DNA of 64,000 nt from contig JAABQB010000006.1 in assembly GCA_011391695.1 (NCBI GenBank), positions 1 through 64,000 of the forward strand. Direction: 5' to 3'. Position 1 is the first letter of the stretch. Each line of letters begins with the position of its first letter. Shown in pieces: positions 30,415 to 39,557 of the stretch. Both the position numbers and the translations under genes were made by a program. The notes under the pieces were generated by a model that did no database searches, was not told where the DNA came from, and saw nothing but the letters and a program-made list of their open reading frames with translations. Source of the stretch: Desulfobacteraceae bacterium. Its GTDB lineage: Bacteria > Desulfobacterota > Desulfobacteria > Desulfobacterales > RPRI01.

Positions 30415-31599
30415 TTATCCTGTTATTGCTTTTCCTATCCTCTTTCCCAGTTCGATACATGCTTCAATGGATTGATTATCCGGCACATATTGAACCTTCA
30501 AGCCGGGGTCGATGATTTCGATATTCATTGATTCAAGTTCATTTTTTATAAGATTCACCGATTCTCCGCTCCACCCGTATGAACCGAAAGCAGCCCCGAT
30601 TTTATTTTTCGGCTTAAGTCCCTTCATGTATGTCAAAAAATCGCTGACTGTCGGAAACAGGCCGTTATTTAATGTGGGGGAGCCGACTATTATTGCCTTT
30701 GCATCCAGAACCTCGGTCATTATATCGCTGCGGTTACATTTTCTAAGATGCATCGGTCTTGCTTCTACTCCCTGCTCGCTTAATCCCGTAACAATTGCTT
30801 CAGCCATCTTTTCGGTGCTGTGCCACATGGTATCATATATGACCACGGCTTTATTCTTTGTCTCCTGTCTGCTCCACCTGATATACGCGTTAATGATTTT
30901 TCCTGGATCTTTGCGCCATAATATACCGTGATCGGGGCATATCATGTTGAATTCAAGTTTGAGATTCGTTACCTGTTCAATCAATTTTAAAATGAGCGGA
31001 GAATAGAGCAGAAGAATATTGGCAAAATATTTTTTTGCATGGGGCATGATGGCATCCCCGATTACGTCATCGAACTTTTCATGCCCTGCATAATGCTGCC
31101 CGAAAGCGTCGCTTGAAAAAAGAATCTTGTCTTCCTTAAGATATGAGAACATGCTGTCCGGCCAGTGAAGCATCCTTGTTTCCATAAAAGTGATCGTTCT
31201 GCTTCCTATAGAAAGCTCTTCACCGTTTTCAACCGGATGATAATTCCACTTCTGCCTGAAATGGCGCGAAAGGTTTTTCTGCCCCATTTTGGAGCAGAAG
31301 AGAGGCTTCTCTTCTCCCACTTTGTGCATTATTCGGGGCAGGCTCCCGGAATGATCCATCTCAGTGTGATTGCTGATGACATAATCAATTTTTTTGGGAT
31401 CAATTATTTTCGATATATTATCGATGAGCTGATCGGCGAATTCGGCTTTAACAGTATCTATGAGAACTGTTTTTTTATCCAGAATCAGAAAAGCGTTGTA
31501 GCTTGTCCCCATGTCGACTGAATATCCATGAAAATCTCTTATATTCCAGTCATTAACACCAACATCAAAAATATTTTTTGCTATCTGTATAGGTTTCAT
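30415..31599 (-). CDS. Flavodiiron protein (FprA/ROO-type A flavoprotein)
   Basis: 'DYVISNHTEMDHSGSLPRIM' metallo-lactamase-like diiron ligands; 'ICPDHGILWR'; flavodoxin domain 'VVIYDTMWHSTEKMAEAI'. Confidence 0.96.
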   Translation of the reverse strand: MKPIQIAKNIFDVGVNDWNIRDFHGYSVDMGTSYNAFLILDKKTVLIDTVKAEFADQLIDNISKIIDPKKIDYVISNHTEMDHSGSLPRIMHKVGEEKPLFCSKMGQKNLSRHFRQKWNYHPVENGEELSIGSRTITFMETRMLHWPDSMFSYLKEDKILFSSDAFGQHYAGHEKFDDVIGDAIMPHAKKYFANILLLYSPLILKLIEQVTNLKLEFNMICPDHGILWRKDPGKIINAYIRWSRQETKNKAVVIYDTMWHSTEKMAEAIVTGLSEQGVEARPMHLRKCNRSDIMTEVLDAKAIIVGSPTLNNGLFPTVSDFLTYMKGLKPKNKIGAAFGSYGWSGESVNLIKNELESMNIEIIDPGLKVQYVPDNQSIEACIELGKRIGKAITG

Positions 31600-31716
31600 A
31601 TTCTTTCCCTGAAATCATTTTTGTTGATGATTCCGGACTCCCGTTCCCTGATTGCAGTCTGGAAAAAAACTTGACGGAAGTTCCGGAAATCATGATTTAT
31701 TGCTTTTTTCCAGAGT

Positions 31717-31878
31717 TTATTCTTTTTCAAAATCATCTTTTGAAGCGCCGCAAACCGGGCATTCCCATGTGTCCGGAAGGTCTTCAAATTTTGTGCCGGG
31801 TTTTACGCCGTTATCGGGATCGCCTGCCTCGGGATCGTAGACGTAGCCGCATACTTTGCATATGTATCTGTCCATCAT
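31717..31878 (-). CDS. Rubredoxin (53 aa; absent from ORF track)
   Basis: Manual translation: [63 protein letters not shown]. Confidence 0.97.
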   Translation of the reverse strand: MMDRYICKVCGYVYDPEAGDPDNGVKPGTKFEDLPDTWECPVCGASKDDFEKE

Positions 31879-31905
31879 AACCTCCTTGTTCAGCTTTTTA
31901 TTAGT

Positions 31906-32871
31906 TTAGAGTTGGTCGTTCAGTTCGATTACCTTCTTTTCTATTTCATCACGTACATTTCTCATGAATTCAATTGATTTGCCTGCAGGATCGGGAATGT
32001 CCCAGTTTTCGATTCTGGCTCCCGGTACAAAGGGGCATTCTTCCCCGCAACCCATGGTGATAATGATATCCGGTTTTTCCTTTGAAATTGCCTGCTCTAT
32101 CGTTTTTGGCGTGCGGAAAGCCATGTCTATCCCCTTTTCATGCATGACCTCAATCATAAGAGGATTGATTGCATCAACAGGCGTGCTGCCGCCATTAAAG
32201 GCATCAATTCTGTCTCCGGCAATATAGCCTGCAAAAGCACTTGACATCTGGCTGCGGCAGGCGTTTTCCCTGCAGGCAAACAGGATTTTCTTCCTGGTGA
32301 GATAAGGCCTTAAGATATTACCGGCCGCTTCTCTGACCTCAACTGCTGCTGTGGGATGTGCTTCCATATCACCCCGCTTTTCTATCCTGCGGTACGTCAA
32401 ACTTCCTTCGAAACCTGCGCCAACAGCATCGAAAAAATATTTTGCGGTAAGCTTCATGCCTTCAAACAGATTGGCTCCTTTTGTTGCCCCGAGTGCAAGA
32501 AGAAAGCCGCGCCTGTTTTTACGGCCAGGATCAGTAAGGTTCAGCCTGTATTTGCGCGCCCATAATGTCTGACTACGGTCTATCAGGGCTTTAGTCTGGG
32601 CCGGGGTATTGTAAAAAAAGATGGGGGTGGCAAGAACAATAATGTCAGCCTCGCGCAAAAGAGGGTAAATTTCATTCATATCGTCTTCTATAGGGCAGGT
32701 TCCTTTCTTTTCACACACGCTGTATTCCATGCAGGGCATGATATTTTTTTTTGCAACCTCAATAATGTGTGTCCTGACACCTGCTTTTTCAACTTCATTC
32801 ATGAAAGATGAAAGAAGAAAATCAGTATTCCCTTTTTTTCTGGGGCTCCCCATTATTCCAAGCGCTAACAT
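31906..32871 (-). CDS. NADPH-dependent FMN reductase domain fused to ArsC/LMW-PTP domain
   Basis: N-terminal 'GIMGSPRKKGNTDFLLSSF'; C-terminal 'KKILFACRENACRSQMSSAFAGY' (CX5R P-loop) and 'PDIIITMGCGEECPFVPG'. Confidence 0.93.
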   Translation of the reverse strand: MLALGIMGSPRKKGNTDFLLSSFMNEVEKAGVRTHIIEVAKKNIMPCMEYSVCEKKGTCPIEDDMNEIYPLLREADIIVLATPIFFYNTPAQTKALIDRSQTLWARKYRLNLTDPGRKNRRGFLLALGATKGANLFEGMKLTAKYFFDAVGAGFEGSLTYRRIEKRGDMEAHPTAAVEVREAAGNILRPYLTRKKILFACRENACRSQMSSAFAGYIAGDRIDAFNGGSTPVDAINPLMIEVMHEKGIDMAFRTPKTIEQAISKEKPDIIITMGCGEECPFVPGARIENWDIPDPAGKSIEFMRNVRDEIEKKVIELNDQL

Positions 32872-32883
32872 TATCAGATCTCC

Positions 32884-33222
32884 CTATTTAACATGACAAC
32901 CCTTGCAGGTCACAGGGCCGGTCTTTAATCCGGCATTGGTTTTTTCGCGGTGGCACTTCTGACACTGGTTCATCACTTTTTTATTTTCAAGCTTTCCCTC
33001 GTCTTTAAGCTTTTGGACTATGCCCGGTGTTTGAGGAAACAGGTTATGACACAGGTTGCAGTCGCCAAGAGAATCCTGGTGCAACTTATGCTTAAAGGTT
33101 ACATTGCCTGTGGTGCCGCCGGAAAGAATTATCTGTCCGGCTCCTTTGTTTTGTGCCCAAAGAAGAGTTGAAACAAGGATAAAGCCTGCCACCAATATAA
33201 CAGTTTTTGCTTGCCTTTTCAT
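32884..33222 (-). CDS. Triheme c-type cytochrome (c7/c3-like), exported
   Basis: Signal peptide; three CxxCH (CNLCH, CQKCH, CKGCH). Confidence 0.88.
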   Translation of the reverse strand: MKRQAKTVILVAGFILVSTLLWAQNKGAGQIILSGGTTGNVTFKHKLHQDSLGDCNLCHNLFPQTPGIVQKLKDEGKLENKKVMNQCQKCHREKTNAGLKTGPVTCKGCHVK

Positions 33223-33241
33223 AATCGGATTCCTTTATCAA

Positions 33242-34276
33242 CTAGTATGATTCTTCGTAAGAAAGATCTTCTTTTGTAACTTTTCCCCTGAAAATATAAT
33301 AAGCCCATGCCTGGTAGGCAATAACGGCAGGGATGAACATAATGACTACAACCAGCATGATCTTTAAGGTTAGTGGACTGGATGCGGCGTTATATGCAGT
33401 AACGCTGAAATCGGTATTTATGCTTGATGGAAGCATATTGGGATAGAGCCCTATTATTCCGAAAAAAACAGATCCAAGAATAACGATTGCGGATGAAAAC
33501 CACGCTTTGAAAAAGTCATCATTCTTAATAAAAAACCTTGCGGCAAAGAGGGCTGCGACAGTTAACAGGATATCAAAAAACAGGATGGGGTTTGCCAGGT
33601 AATTATCATACAGCTTCGTAAAAAACCAGCTTGCGCCTAAAAAGCAGAGTGCGATTATCAAAAGAAACGGCCAGAGCACAAGAGCGGTTGATTTTGATCT
33701 TTCATGAAGTTCACCATCTGTTTTAATGGCCAGCCAGACGGAGCCGTGAAAGAGAAAAAGAAGTAAAAACAACAATCCCCCAATAATTCCGTAAAAATTC
33801 AAAAGGTCAAAAAACGAGCCACTGGATACACCGGACTGCTCGATCGGGAGTCCCTTGAAAATATTTGCAAATGTAATTCCAAACAAAACAGCCGGAACCA
33901 GGCTGCCGGCAAAGATAGAAATGTCCCAGAAATTCCGCCAGATTTTTTTATCAATCTTACCCCTGAATTCAAAAGCGACTCCGCGAAGGATAAGAGCAAA
34001 AAGAATGAGCATAAGTCCCGAATAAAGAGAAGAAAACATGATGGCATAGGCAAGCGGAAAAGCAGCAAAAGTGACTCCGCCCGCGGTAATGAGCCAGACC
34101 TCATTGCCATTCCAGAGGGGGCCGACGGAATTTATCATTATTCGTTTTTCGAAGTCATTTTTTCCAAGAAAAGGGTACAGTATTCCAATTCCGAAATCAA
34201 AACCATCGGTCATAAAGAAAAGAGCCCAGAGTAAACCCCAAAGAAAAAACCATATTCCCTGCAGATCCATTGTCAC
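33242..34276 (-). CDS. cydB: Cytochrome bd ubiquinol oxidase subunit II
   Basis: 'FFMTDGFDFGIGILYPFLGKNDFEKRIMINSVGPLWNGNEVWLITAGGVTFAAFPLAYA'. Confidence 0.96.
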   Translation of the reverse strand: MTMDLQGIWFFLWGLLWALFFMTDGFDFGIGILYPFLGKNDFEKRIMINSVGPLWNGNEVWLITAGGVTFAAFPLAYAIMFSSLYSGLMLILFALILRGVAFEFRGKIDKKIWRNFWDISIFAGSLVPAVLFGITFANIFKGLPIEQSGVSSGSFFDLLNFYGIIGGLLFLLLFLFHGSVWLAIKTDGELHERSKSTALVLWPFLLIIALCFLGASWFFTKLYDNYLANPILFFDILLTVAALFAARFFIKNDDFFKAWFSSAIVILGSVFFGIIGLYPNMLPSSINTDFSVTAYNAASSPLTLKIMLVVVIMFIPAVIAYQAWAYYIFRGKVTKEDLSYEESY

Positions 34277-35577
34277 CCCCGCGCGGGATTCTTTACAGCA
34301 TTTTTAATTATCAGATAAAAACCTGTAATTCCCAACAGTCCGTAAATAAGGATAAAAGCTATAAGAGAAACAAGAACCTGTGAAGAAGCAATCGGTGATA
34401 CCGCATCGGAGGTTTTCATAAGTCCATAGACGATCCATGGCTGCCTTCCCACCTCCGCCAACACCCACCCCGCTTCGATGGCGACATAGGGCAGCGGAAT
34501 AGACAATACCATCGCTTTTAAATATAAAGGACTTTCAAGGAGTCTGTTACGTCTTAACCATCCTATAATAGTAAGAAGGATGAAGAGAGTTCCAAGTCCC
34601 ACCATTGTTCTGAAGGAAAAAAGAGAAATAAGAACCGGGGGTCTTTCTTCCCTGGGGAAGTCCTTAAGCCCCTTCACTTCGGCGTTAAAATCGTGATAAC
34701 CGAGAAAGCTCAAAAGTCCGGGGATAGCCCCGAATTCAACAAAATTTCTTTCATTTTTTTCATCAGGAATAGCAAAAAGAGTAAGCGGCGCTCTCCTGGC
34801 GGTTTCCCAATGCGCCTCCATTGCCGCCAGTTTTGCGGGCTGAACTTCCGACACGTGAACCCCGTGCATATCTCCTTCGATGGCCGTGAAAATAGAAAAA
34901 ATAAGCCCGAAGATTAAACCTATTTTAAAAGATCTTGTAAAAAACGTTATGGATTGTTTCTTCAGCAGATGATATGCGCTAACACCCATTACAAAAAAAG
35001 CACTTACAATGTAAGCTGCGCTGATTGTATGAAGAAACTGGAGAACGGCAAATTTCTGAAAAACGACAGCGGAAAAATCGGACAGTTCAGCCCTCCCGTT
35101 CCGCAGGACATAACCCACGGGATGCTGCATCCAGGAATTTGCGATGATTATCCAGACAGCGGAAAGGGTTGAAGCACCTGCAATAAGCCACATTACGGCA
35201 GCGTGGGCTTTCGGGGAAAGCTTTCTCCAGCCAAAGATCCAGATGCCAATAAGAGTTGACTCAAGAAAAAAGGCGGCTGTAGCTTCAATGGCAAGCAGAG
35301 ATCCGAAAATATCCCCCACGAATGCTGAATAGCGCGACCAGTTGGTCCCGAACTGGAATTCGAGAGTAATCCCGGTTACTATTCCAAGGCCAAAATTTAT
35401 CAGGAAGATCTTGCCCCAGAATTTGGTCATGGAAAGATATATCTTGTCACCGGTTACGGCATATCTGGTTTCCATTATAGCAATCATAATGGAAAGCCCG
35501 AGCGTGAGCGGAACAAACAGAAAATGAAACATGGTCGCTGTTGCAAACTGCAGGCGCGACAGCAAAACAATATCCAT
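34273..35577 (-). CDS. cydA: Cytochrome bd ubiquinol oxidase subunit I
   Basis: 'LSRLQFATATMFHFLFVPLTLGLSIMIAIMETRY', 'EVGRQPWIVYG'; overlaps cydB start by 4 nt. Confidence 0.97.
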   Translation of the reverse strand: MDIVLLSRLQFATATMFHFLFVPLTLGLSIMIAIMETRYAVTGDKIYLSMTKFWGKIFLINFGLGIVTGITLEFQFGTNWSRYSAFVGDIFGSLLAIEATAAFFLESTLIGIWIFGWRKLSPKAHAAVMWLIAGASTLSAVWIIIANSWMQHPVGYVLRNGRAELSDFSAVVFQKFAVLQFLHTISAAYIVSAFFVMGVSAYHLLKKQSITFFTRSFKIGLIFGLIFSIFTAIEGDMHGVHVSEVQPAKLAAMEAHWETARRAPLTLFAIPDEKNERNFVEFGAIPGLLSFLGYHDFNAEVKGLKDFPREERPPVLISLFSFRTMVGLGTLFILLTIIGWLRRNRLLESPLYLKAMVLSIPLPYVAIEAGWVLAEVGRQPWIVYGLMKTSDAVSPIASSQVLVSLIAFILIYGLLGITGFYLIIKNAVKNPARG

Positions 35578-35680
35578 GAACGCCTCCTGGCGAACTGTTT
35601 AGAATACGCTTAAAGAGAGCTGAAGCAGCAGAGCTTTGAATATAGATAACATGCTGTTATCAGCTAATTTAAATCATAAA

Positions 35681-35766
35681 GAGCCAATTGCAAAAGTCTC
35701 AAAAATTCCCTCTCCCCTTGCGGGAGAGGCTTAGGGTGAGGGGAAACATACTTTTGCAATAGGCTC
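35681..35766. mobile_element. MITE-like element A copy 1 (86 bp)
   Basis: Terminal inverted repeats GAGCCAATTGCAAAAG ... CTTTTGCAATAGGCTC; internal CCCTCTCCCC-type arms. Confidence 0.75.
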
Positions 35767-35773
35767 GGATAAT

Positions 35774-35971
35774 TTATGCTTTGCCATCAAGAGTGCATTG
35801 TGTAAAATCGATATCTTTTCCGCAGGCGTTACACTTGTGTTTTTTTTCAAATTCATCTGAAAATATTTCGACCTTTTTCCCGCATGAAGGACATTTGCAC
35901 ATAAAAGACTCAAGGTGTTTGAATTGCTGATATCCTGGGCAGTGCTGGGGTGTTGACATAGCAGCCTCCAT
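35774..35971 (-). CDS. Small zinc-ribbon-like protein
   Basis: 'MCKCPSCGKKVEIFSDEFEKKHKCNACGKDID'; two CxxC pairs. Confidence 0.75.
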   Translation of the reverse strand: MEAAMSTPQHCPGYQQFKHLESFMCKCPSCGKKVEIFSDEFEKKHKCNACGKDIDFTQCTLDGKA

Positions 35972-35992
35972 AAAATGAAATGGTTAAAATTT

Positions 35993-36430
35993 TTAAAGAC
36001 CGAGCTTTTTTGCTATTTCCCGGCCATAATCCTGGGCCATTGTTACACCTCCCCCAAGGGAACTGGATTTTAACCTGAGGGAACCGCTGACCATATCCAT
36101 ATTAAAAATATTCTTCATTGTGTTAAAAATACGATCCGGCGCTTCGCCACTCCAGCCGAAAGCGCCAAAAGAGCCGCCTTTTTTCCCTGCAAGATTTGCT
36201 TTTTCTGCAAGGAATAAAAAAGTCTTCATACCCTGCATCATATCCCCGTGATATGTGGCTGATCCGAACAGATAGGCATCATATCCGTTAAGAGCGGTTT
36301 CATTTTTGATCTCGTTTACATTGACAACAGAAACATCAGCTCCGGAAAAGCGAAGGCCTTCTCCAATGAGCTCTGCTATCTTACTGGTTTCACCTGTTCT
36401 TGTTGCATATATAATTAAAGCTTTTGGCAT
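35993..36430 (-). CDS. Flavodoxin
   Basis: 'ALIIYATRTGETSKIAELIGEGLRFSGADVSVVNVNEI...YLFGSATYHGD...GAFGWSGEAP'. Confidence 0.93.
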   Translation of the reverse strand: MPKALIIYATRTGETSKIAELIGEGLRFSGADVSVVNVNEIKNETALNGYDAYLFGSATYHGDMMQGMKTFLFLAEKANLAGKKGGSFGAFGWSGEAPDRIFNTMKNIFNMDMVSGSLRLKSSSLGGGVTMAQDYGREIAKKLGL

Positions 36431-36448
36431 GATATCATAACTCCATTC

Positions 36449-36604
36449 CTATTTTATTCTCGGATCAACACCTTCTATTTTGCAATCCGGAGTATAGCAC
36501 GTGTTATCTAGAAATTCACATTTTTCCCTGCATGACGGACATTCGTTTGGCGGTGCGTCAGATTCAAGAGTGTACCCGCAGTTTTTACATTTCCAACTTG
36601 GCAT
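36449..36604 (-). CDS. Rubredoxin-like Cys-rich protein (51 aa; absent from ORF track)
   Basis: Manual translation: MPSWKCKNCGYTLESDAPPNECPSCREKCEFLDNTCYTPDCKIEGVDPRIK*; RBS-like GGGGGAGGTG upstream. Confidence 0.9.
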   Translation of the reverse strand: MPSWKCKNCGYTLESDAPPNECPSCREKCEFLDNTCYTPDCKIEGVDPRIK

Positions 36605-36619
36605 AATATCACCTCCCCC

Positions 36620-36994
36620 TTATGCTTTCCATAGGCCGTGAACGTTGCAGTATTCACGCGCAGTAACTTCTTTGGCATCTATTGTAAAAAAGGCTTCAGG
36701 AGCCTGCCCTGGATCCAGAAACTGCCTGTATATTTTCCCGTCCGCTATAATTTCAATAAATTCTATAAAGTGTTTTTCTTCCATGGGATGTGCTACGTTT
36801 CCGACCTTTACTTTTATACCGCCGGAAGTTTTTTCTATAACGGGCACATGTTTTTCCTTTGAAGCATCAACTGTGTTTTCAATCATCAGCTTCATCGGTT
36901 GACCGCAACATACGAGCTCCCCAACACTGCCGTGCAAAACTTCAACTACATTGCCACAAACCAAACATTTATAAACTTCAAGTCTTTTTGCCAT
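36620..36994 (-). CDS. dfx: Desulfoferrodoxin / superoxide reductase
   Basis: '[30 protein letters not shown]', '[34 protein letters not shown]', '[10 protein letters not shown]'. Confidence 0.97.
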   Translation of the reverse strand: MAKRLEVYKCLVCGNVVEVLHGSVGELVCCGQPMKLMIENTVDASKEKHVPVIEKTSGGIKVKVGNVAHPMEEKHFIEFIEIIADGKIYRQFLDPGQAPEAFFTIDAKEVTAREYCNVHGLWKA

Positions 36995-37066
36995 GTTAGC
37001 TCCTTTCCTGATAGGTTTAAATTGTTGTTAAGGCGTGTTTTTAATTATGTTTACGCCGCGTTTATA

Positions 37067-37642
37067 TTAATAATTTTCTCCAAGCAGTTCAAAATGCGCT
37101 TTCGGATGCGCACATGCCGGACAAAGATCCGGGGCTTCATTTCCTTCATGCAGATAACCGCAGTTCCTGCAACGCCAGACCGTCTTTTCCTTTCTTTTAA
37201 AAACCAGGCCTGTTTCAATATTGGCAGCAAGATCCCTGTACCTTTTTTCATGCTGCTTTTCTGCAACGGATATTTTTTCAAATACAACTGCTATTGCTTC
37301 AAATCCTTCTTCCCTAGCGGTTTTAGCAAAAGAAGGATAAAGGTTGGTATGTTCATGATTTTCACCGGCAGCGGCAGTCTTCAAATTTTCAAGAGTTGTT
37401 CCAACAACTCCGGCCGGAAAGAATGACGATACTTCTACTTCTCCGCCTTCCAGGAAATTAAAAAATTTCTTGGCATGCTCTTTTTCCTGATTAGCGGTTT
37501 CTTCAAAAATGAAAGCAATCTGTTCAAATCCTTCTTTTTTTGCCTTGCTTGCGAAATATGTATAACGGTTGCGGGCCTGAGATTCACCGGCAAATGCTGC
37601 AAGAAGATTTTTTTCAGTCTTTGTGCCTTTTACTGTAGTCAT
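37067..37642 (-). CDS. rbr: Rubrerythrin
   Basis: Diiron ferritin-like domain 'AGESQARNRYTYFASKAKKEGFEQIAFIFEETANQEKEHAKKFF' plus C-terminal rubredoxin 'WRCRNCGYLHEGNEAPDLCPACAHPKAHFE'. Confidence 0.97.
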   Translation of the reverse strand: MTTVKGTKTEKNLLAAFAGESQARNRYTYFASKAKKEGFEQIAFIFEETANQEKEHAKKFFNFLEGGEVEVSSFFPAGVVGTTLENLKTAAAGENHEHTNLYPSFAKTAREEGFEAIAVVFEKISVAEKQHEKRYRDLAANIETGLVFKRKEKTVWRCRNCGYLHEGNEAPDLCPACAHPKAHFELLGENY

Positions 37643-37669
37643 TTATTAACCCCCATAAATTATTTTATT

Positions 37670-37693
37670 AATTATCATCTTAATAATAATAAT
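37670..37693. promoter_or_regulatory. Candidate Fur/PerR-like hexamer array upstream of rbr
   Basis: AATTAT-CATCTT-AATAAT-AATAAT; three of four hexamers fit NATWAT. Confidence 0.3.
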
Positions 37694-37932
37694 TCCTAAT
37701 AATTTCTTTGCAAGCAGTTTTTTAAAAAAATGTGCTATATAAACAAAAAACCGACCGGAAGATGAAGCCAAACGTAATCAAATAATAAACAGTAATTATT
37801 TCTGGGAGTAAAATTTTTACGATTTTCCTTTGCTTTATATCATGCAGGTAATTATATTGCAATAACTTGGTGGTTTGGTAAACAAATGCGATTTGTTATG
37901 ACAACCAGGAAAAATATTAAAAGGAGGATATC

Positions 37933-38394
37933 ATGAGTTTTGGATCTTTTGAGGAAGTTGTAAAATACGCAATTGAAAAAGAAAAAGAGGCCGCTGAATT
38001 TTATGATGAAATAAGCAGTCAGGAGAAATTTTCCGGCGCCAAAGAGATGTTTGCCGGTTTTGCCAACGAGGAAAGAAAACACCAGAAAATGCTTGAAGCT
38101 ATATTGTATAACAAGGAGAAGATATCCGAATATAAGTTTGAATGGATTCCGGATTTAAAGCGAAGCAATTATCTGGTTGATACTGAATATGAAAAAGGTA
38201 TGCATTACAAGGATATATTGCGAATTGCCATGAAGCGTGAAGAAAAAGCCCTTAAATTTTATAATGATGTTGCCAGCGAAAACAGGAACGAAGAGCAAGT
38301 TAAGATGTTCAAAATCCTTGCCCAGGAAGAGGCCAAACACAAGCTCGGGCTTGAAAAATTGTATGATAGTTATATGGCTGAACAGGGTGATTAA
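37933..38394 (+). CDS. Ferritin-like/rubrerythrin-family protein without rubredoxin domain
   Basis: Two ExxxE...ExxKHxxxLE-type repeats: 'EKEAAEFYDEIS...NEERKHQKMLEA' and 'EEKALKFYNDVA...QEEAKHKLGLEK'. Confidence 0.9.
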   Translation: MSFGSFEEVVKYAIEKEKEAAEFYDEISSQEKFSGAKEMFAGFANEERKHQKMLEAILYNKEKISEYKFEWIPDLKRSNYLVDTEYEKGMHYKDILRIAMKREEKALKFYNDVASENRNEEQVKMFKILAQEEAKHKLGLEKLYDSYMAEQGD

Positions 38395-38435
38395 GTTAGA
38401 CTGCTTGGCATAAGTGAATCGGTGTCTCTTCCGCC

Positions 38436-39359
38436 TCAGCCGGCCACTAACTGATTGCCTCCTTGATTTTTGGCGTTATACATTGCCATATCAGCGCGTT
38501 TGACCAGGGCATCACCAGAGATTTCTTCTTTCCTCTCTATAACACCGATGCTTAATGTAACCCGAAGATTTGAACCGCCTTTCTCATTCTCAAAAGGCCA
38601 GCTGTCATTGAACATCTGGCGTATTTTTTCGGCGGTGATCGTTGCCTGGTTCAGCTTTGTTTCCGGCAGCAGAACGAAGAATTCATCTCCCCCATATCGG
38701 AAGGCCTTGTCCGAACGCCTGGTCACAGTATTGAGGAAAGTGCCTACCCGCCGCAGGACATTGTCACCCTCCAAGTGTCCATACCGATCGTTGCAGTCCT
38801 TGAATCGGTCCAGGTCAATGCAGATAAGGCTCAATGGACTGCTATACCGTTTGGCTCGGTCGATTTCATCGGCCAGAGAGGAATGAAAATAACGCTGGTT
38901 GAACAGGCTGGTCAGGCCATCGGTAATGGAAAGGTTGCTGAGTCTTTCCTCCAGGGCTTTCTGGTCTGTCATGTCATGGAAAAACCCTACGCTTCCAACC
39001 TCGATGTCATTATCCATGATCAGCACAGCGGAAAGACGAATCGGAATAGTCTTGCCGGCACTATTCACAATACTGGTTTCGAACCCCTCCAGCCGGCCGG
39101 CGCCGCCATGCTCTTTAGAATAGATGGCTGCCTTGATCCGGCGAGCCTGTTCCCGCTCCCCGTAAATTTGACCGATATCAAGTCTGTCGAGGACATCTTC
39201 GGCTTTGCGCCGGGTCAACAACGCAGCTTTTTCATTGAAAATCAGCACAGTGCCATGGATGTCCACACCAATGATCCCATCCGGACAGACAGCAATTAAA
39301 TTTGTGATGATTTTTTCTCTGGCCATTATCGCAGCAAAAGCCGTCTGAATCATTTCCAT
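38436..39359 (-). CDS. PAS-GGDEF diguanylate cyclase
   Basis: 'SITDGLTSLFNQRYFHSSLADEI', 'FRYGGDEFFVLLPET', 'LSIGVIE'. Confidence 0.93.
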   Translation of the reverse strand: MEMIQTAFAAIMAREKIITNLIAVCPDGIIGVDIHGTVLIFNEKAALLTRRKAEDVLDRLDIGQIYGEREQARRIKAAIYSKEHGGAGRLEGFETSIVNSAGKTIPIRLSAVLIMDNDIEVGSVGFFHDMTDQKALEERLSNLSITDGLTSLFNQRYFHSSLADEIDRAKRYSSPLSLICIDLDRFKDCNDRYGHLEGDNVLRRVGTFLNTVTRRSDKAFRYGGDEFFVLLPETKLNQATITAEKIRQMFNDSWPFENEKGGSNLRVTLSIGVIERKEEISGDALVKRADMAMYNAKNQGGNQLVAG

Positions 39360-39557
39360 TACCTCCCGCTTTGGGCAGTTTCCACCTGCACGCCCGATAG
39401 CAGAGCATCAAAAGCCGGCCGTTACGGCTTAATTATTCTATCCTGAATTACGCCACCATTTGAAAACGTTCTATAATAAACGGTATTTATGTCGCCTTAA
39501 AACCGGGCCACATAAAATCTATCCGATGAAGCGGCAACAACTTAATAATATAGAAAA

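Noticed and set aside
31596-31787. ORF-track minus-strand ORF of 63 aa
   Set aside because: Overlaps the clear rubredoxin gene in a different frame; composition not protein-family-like.
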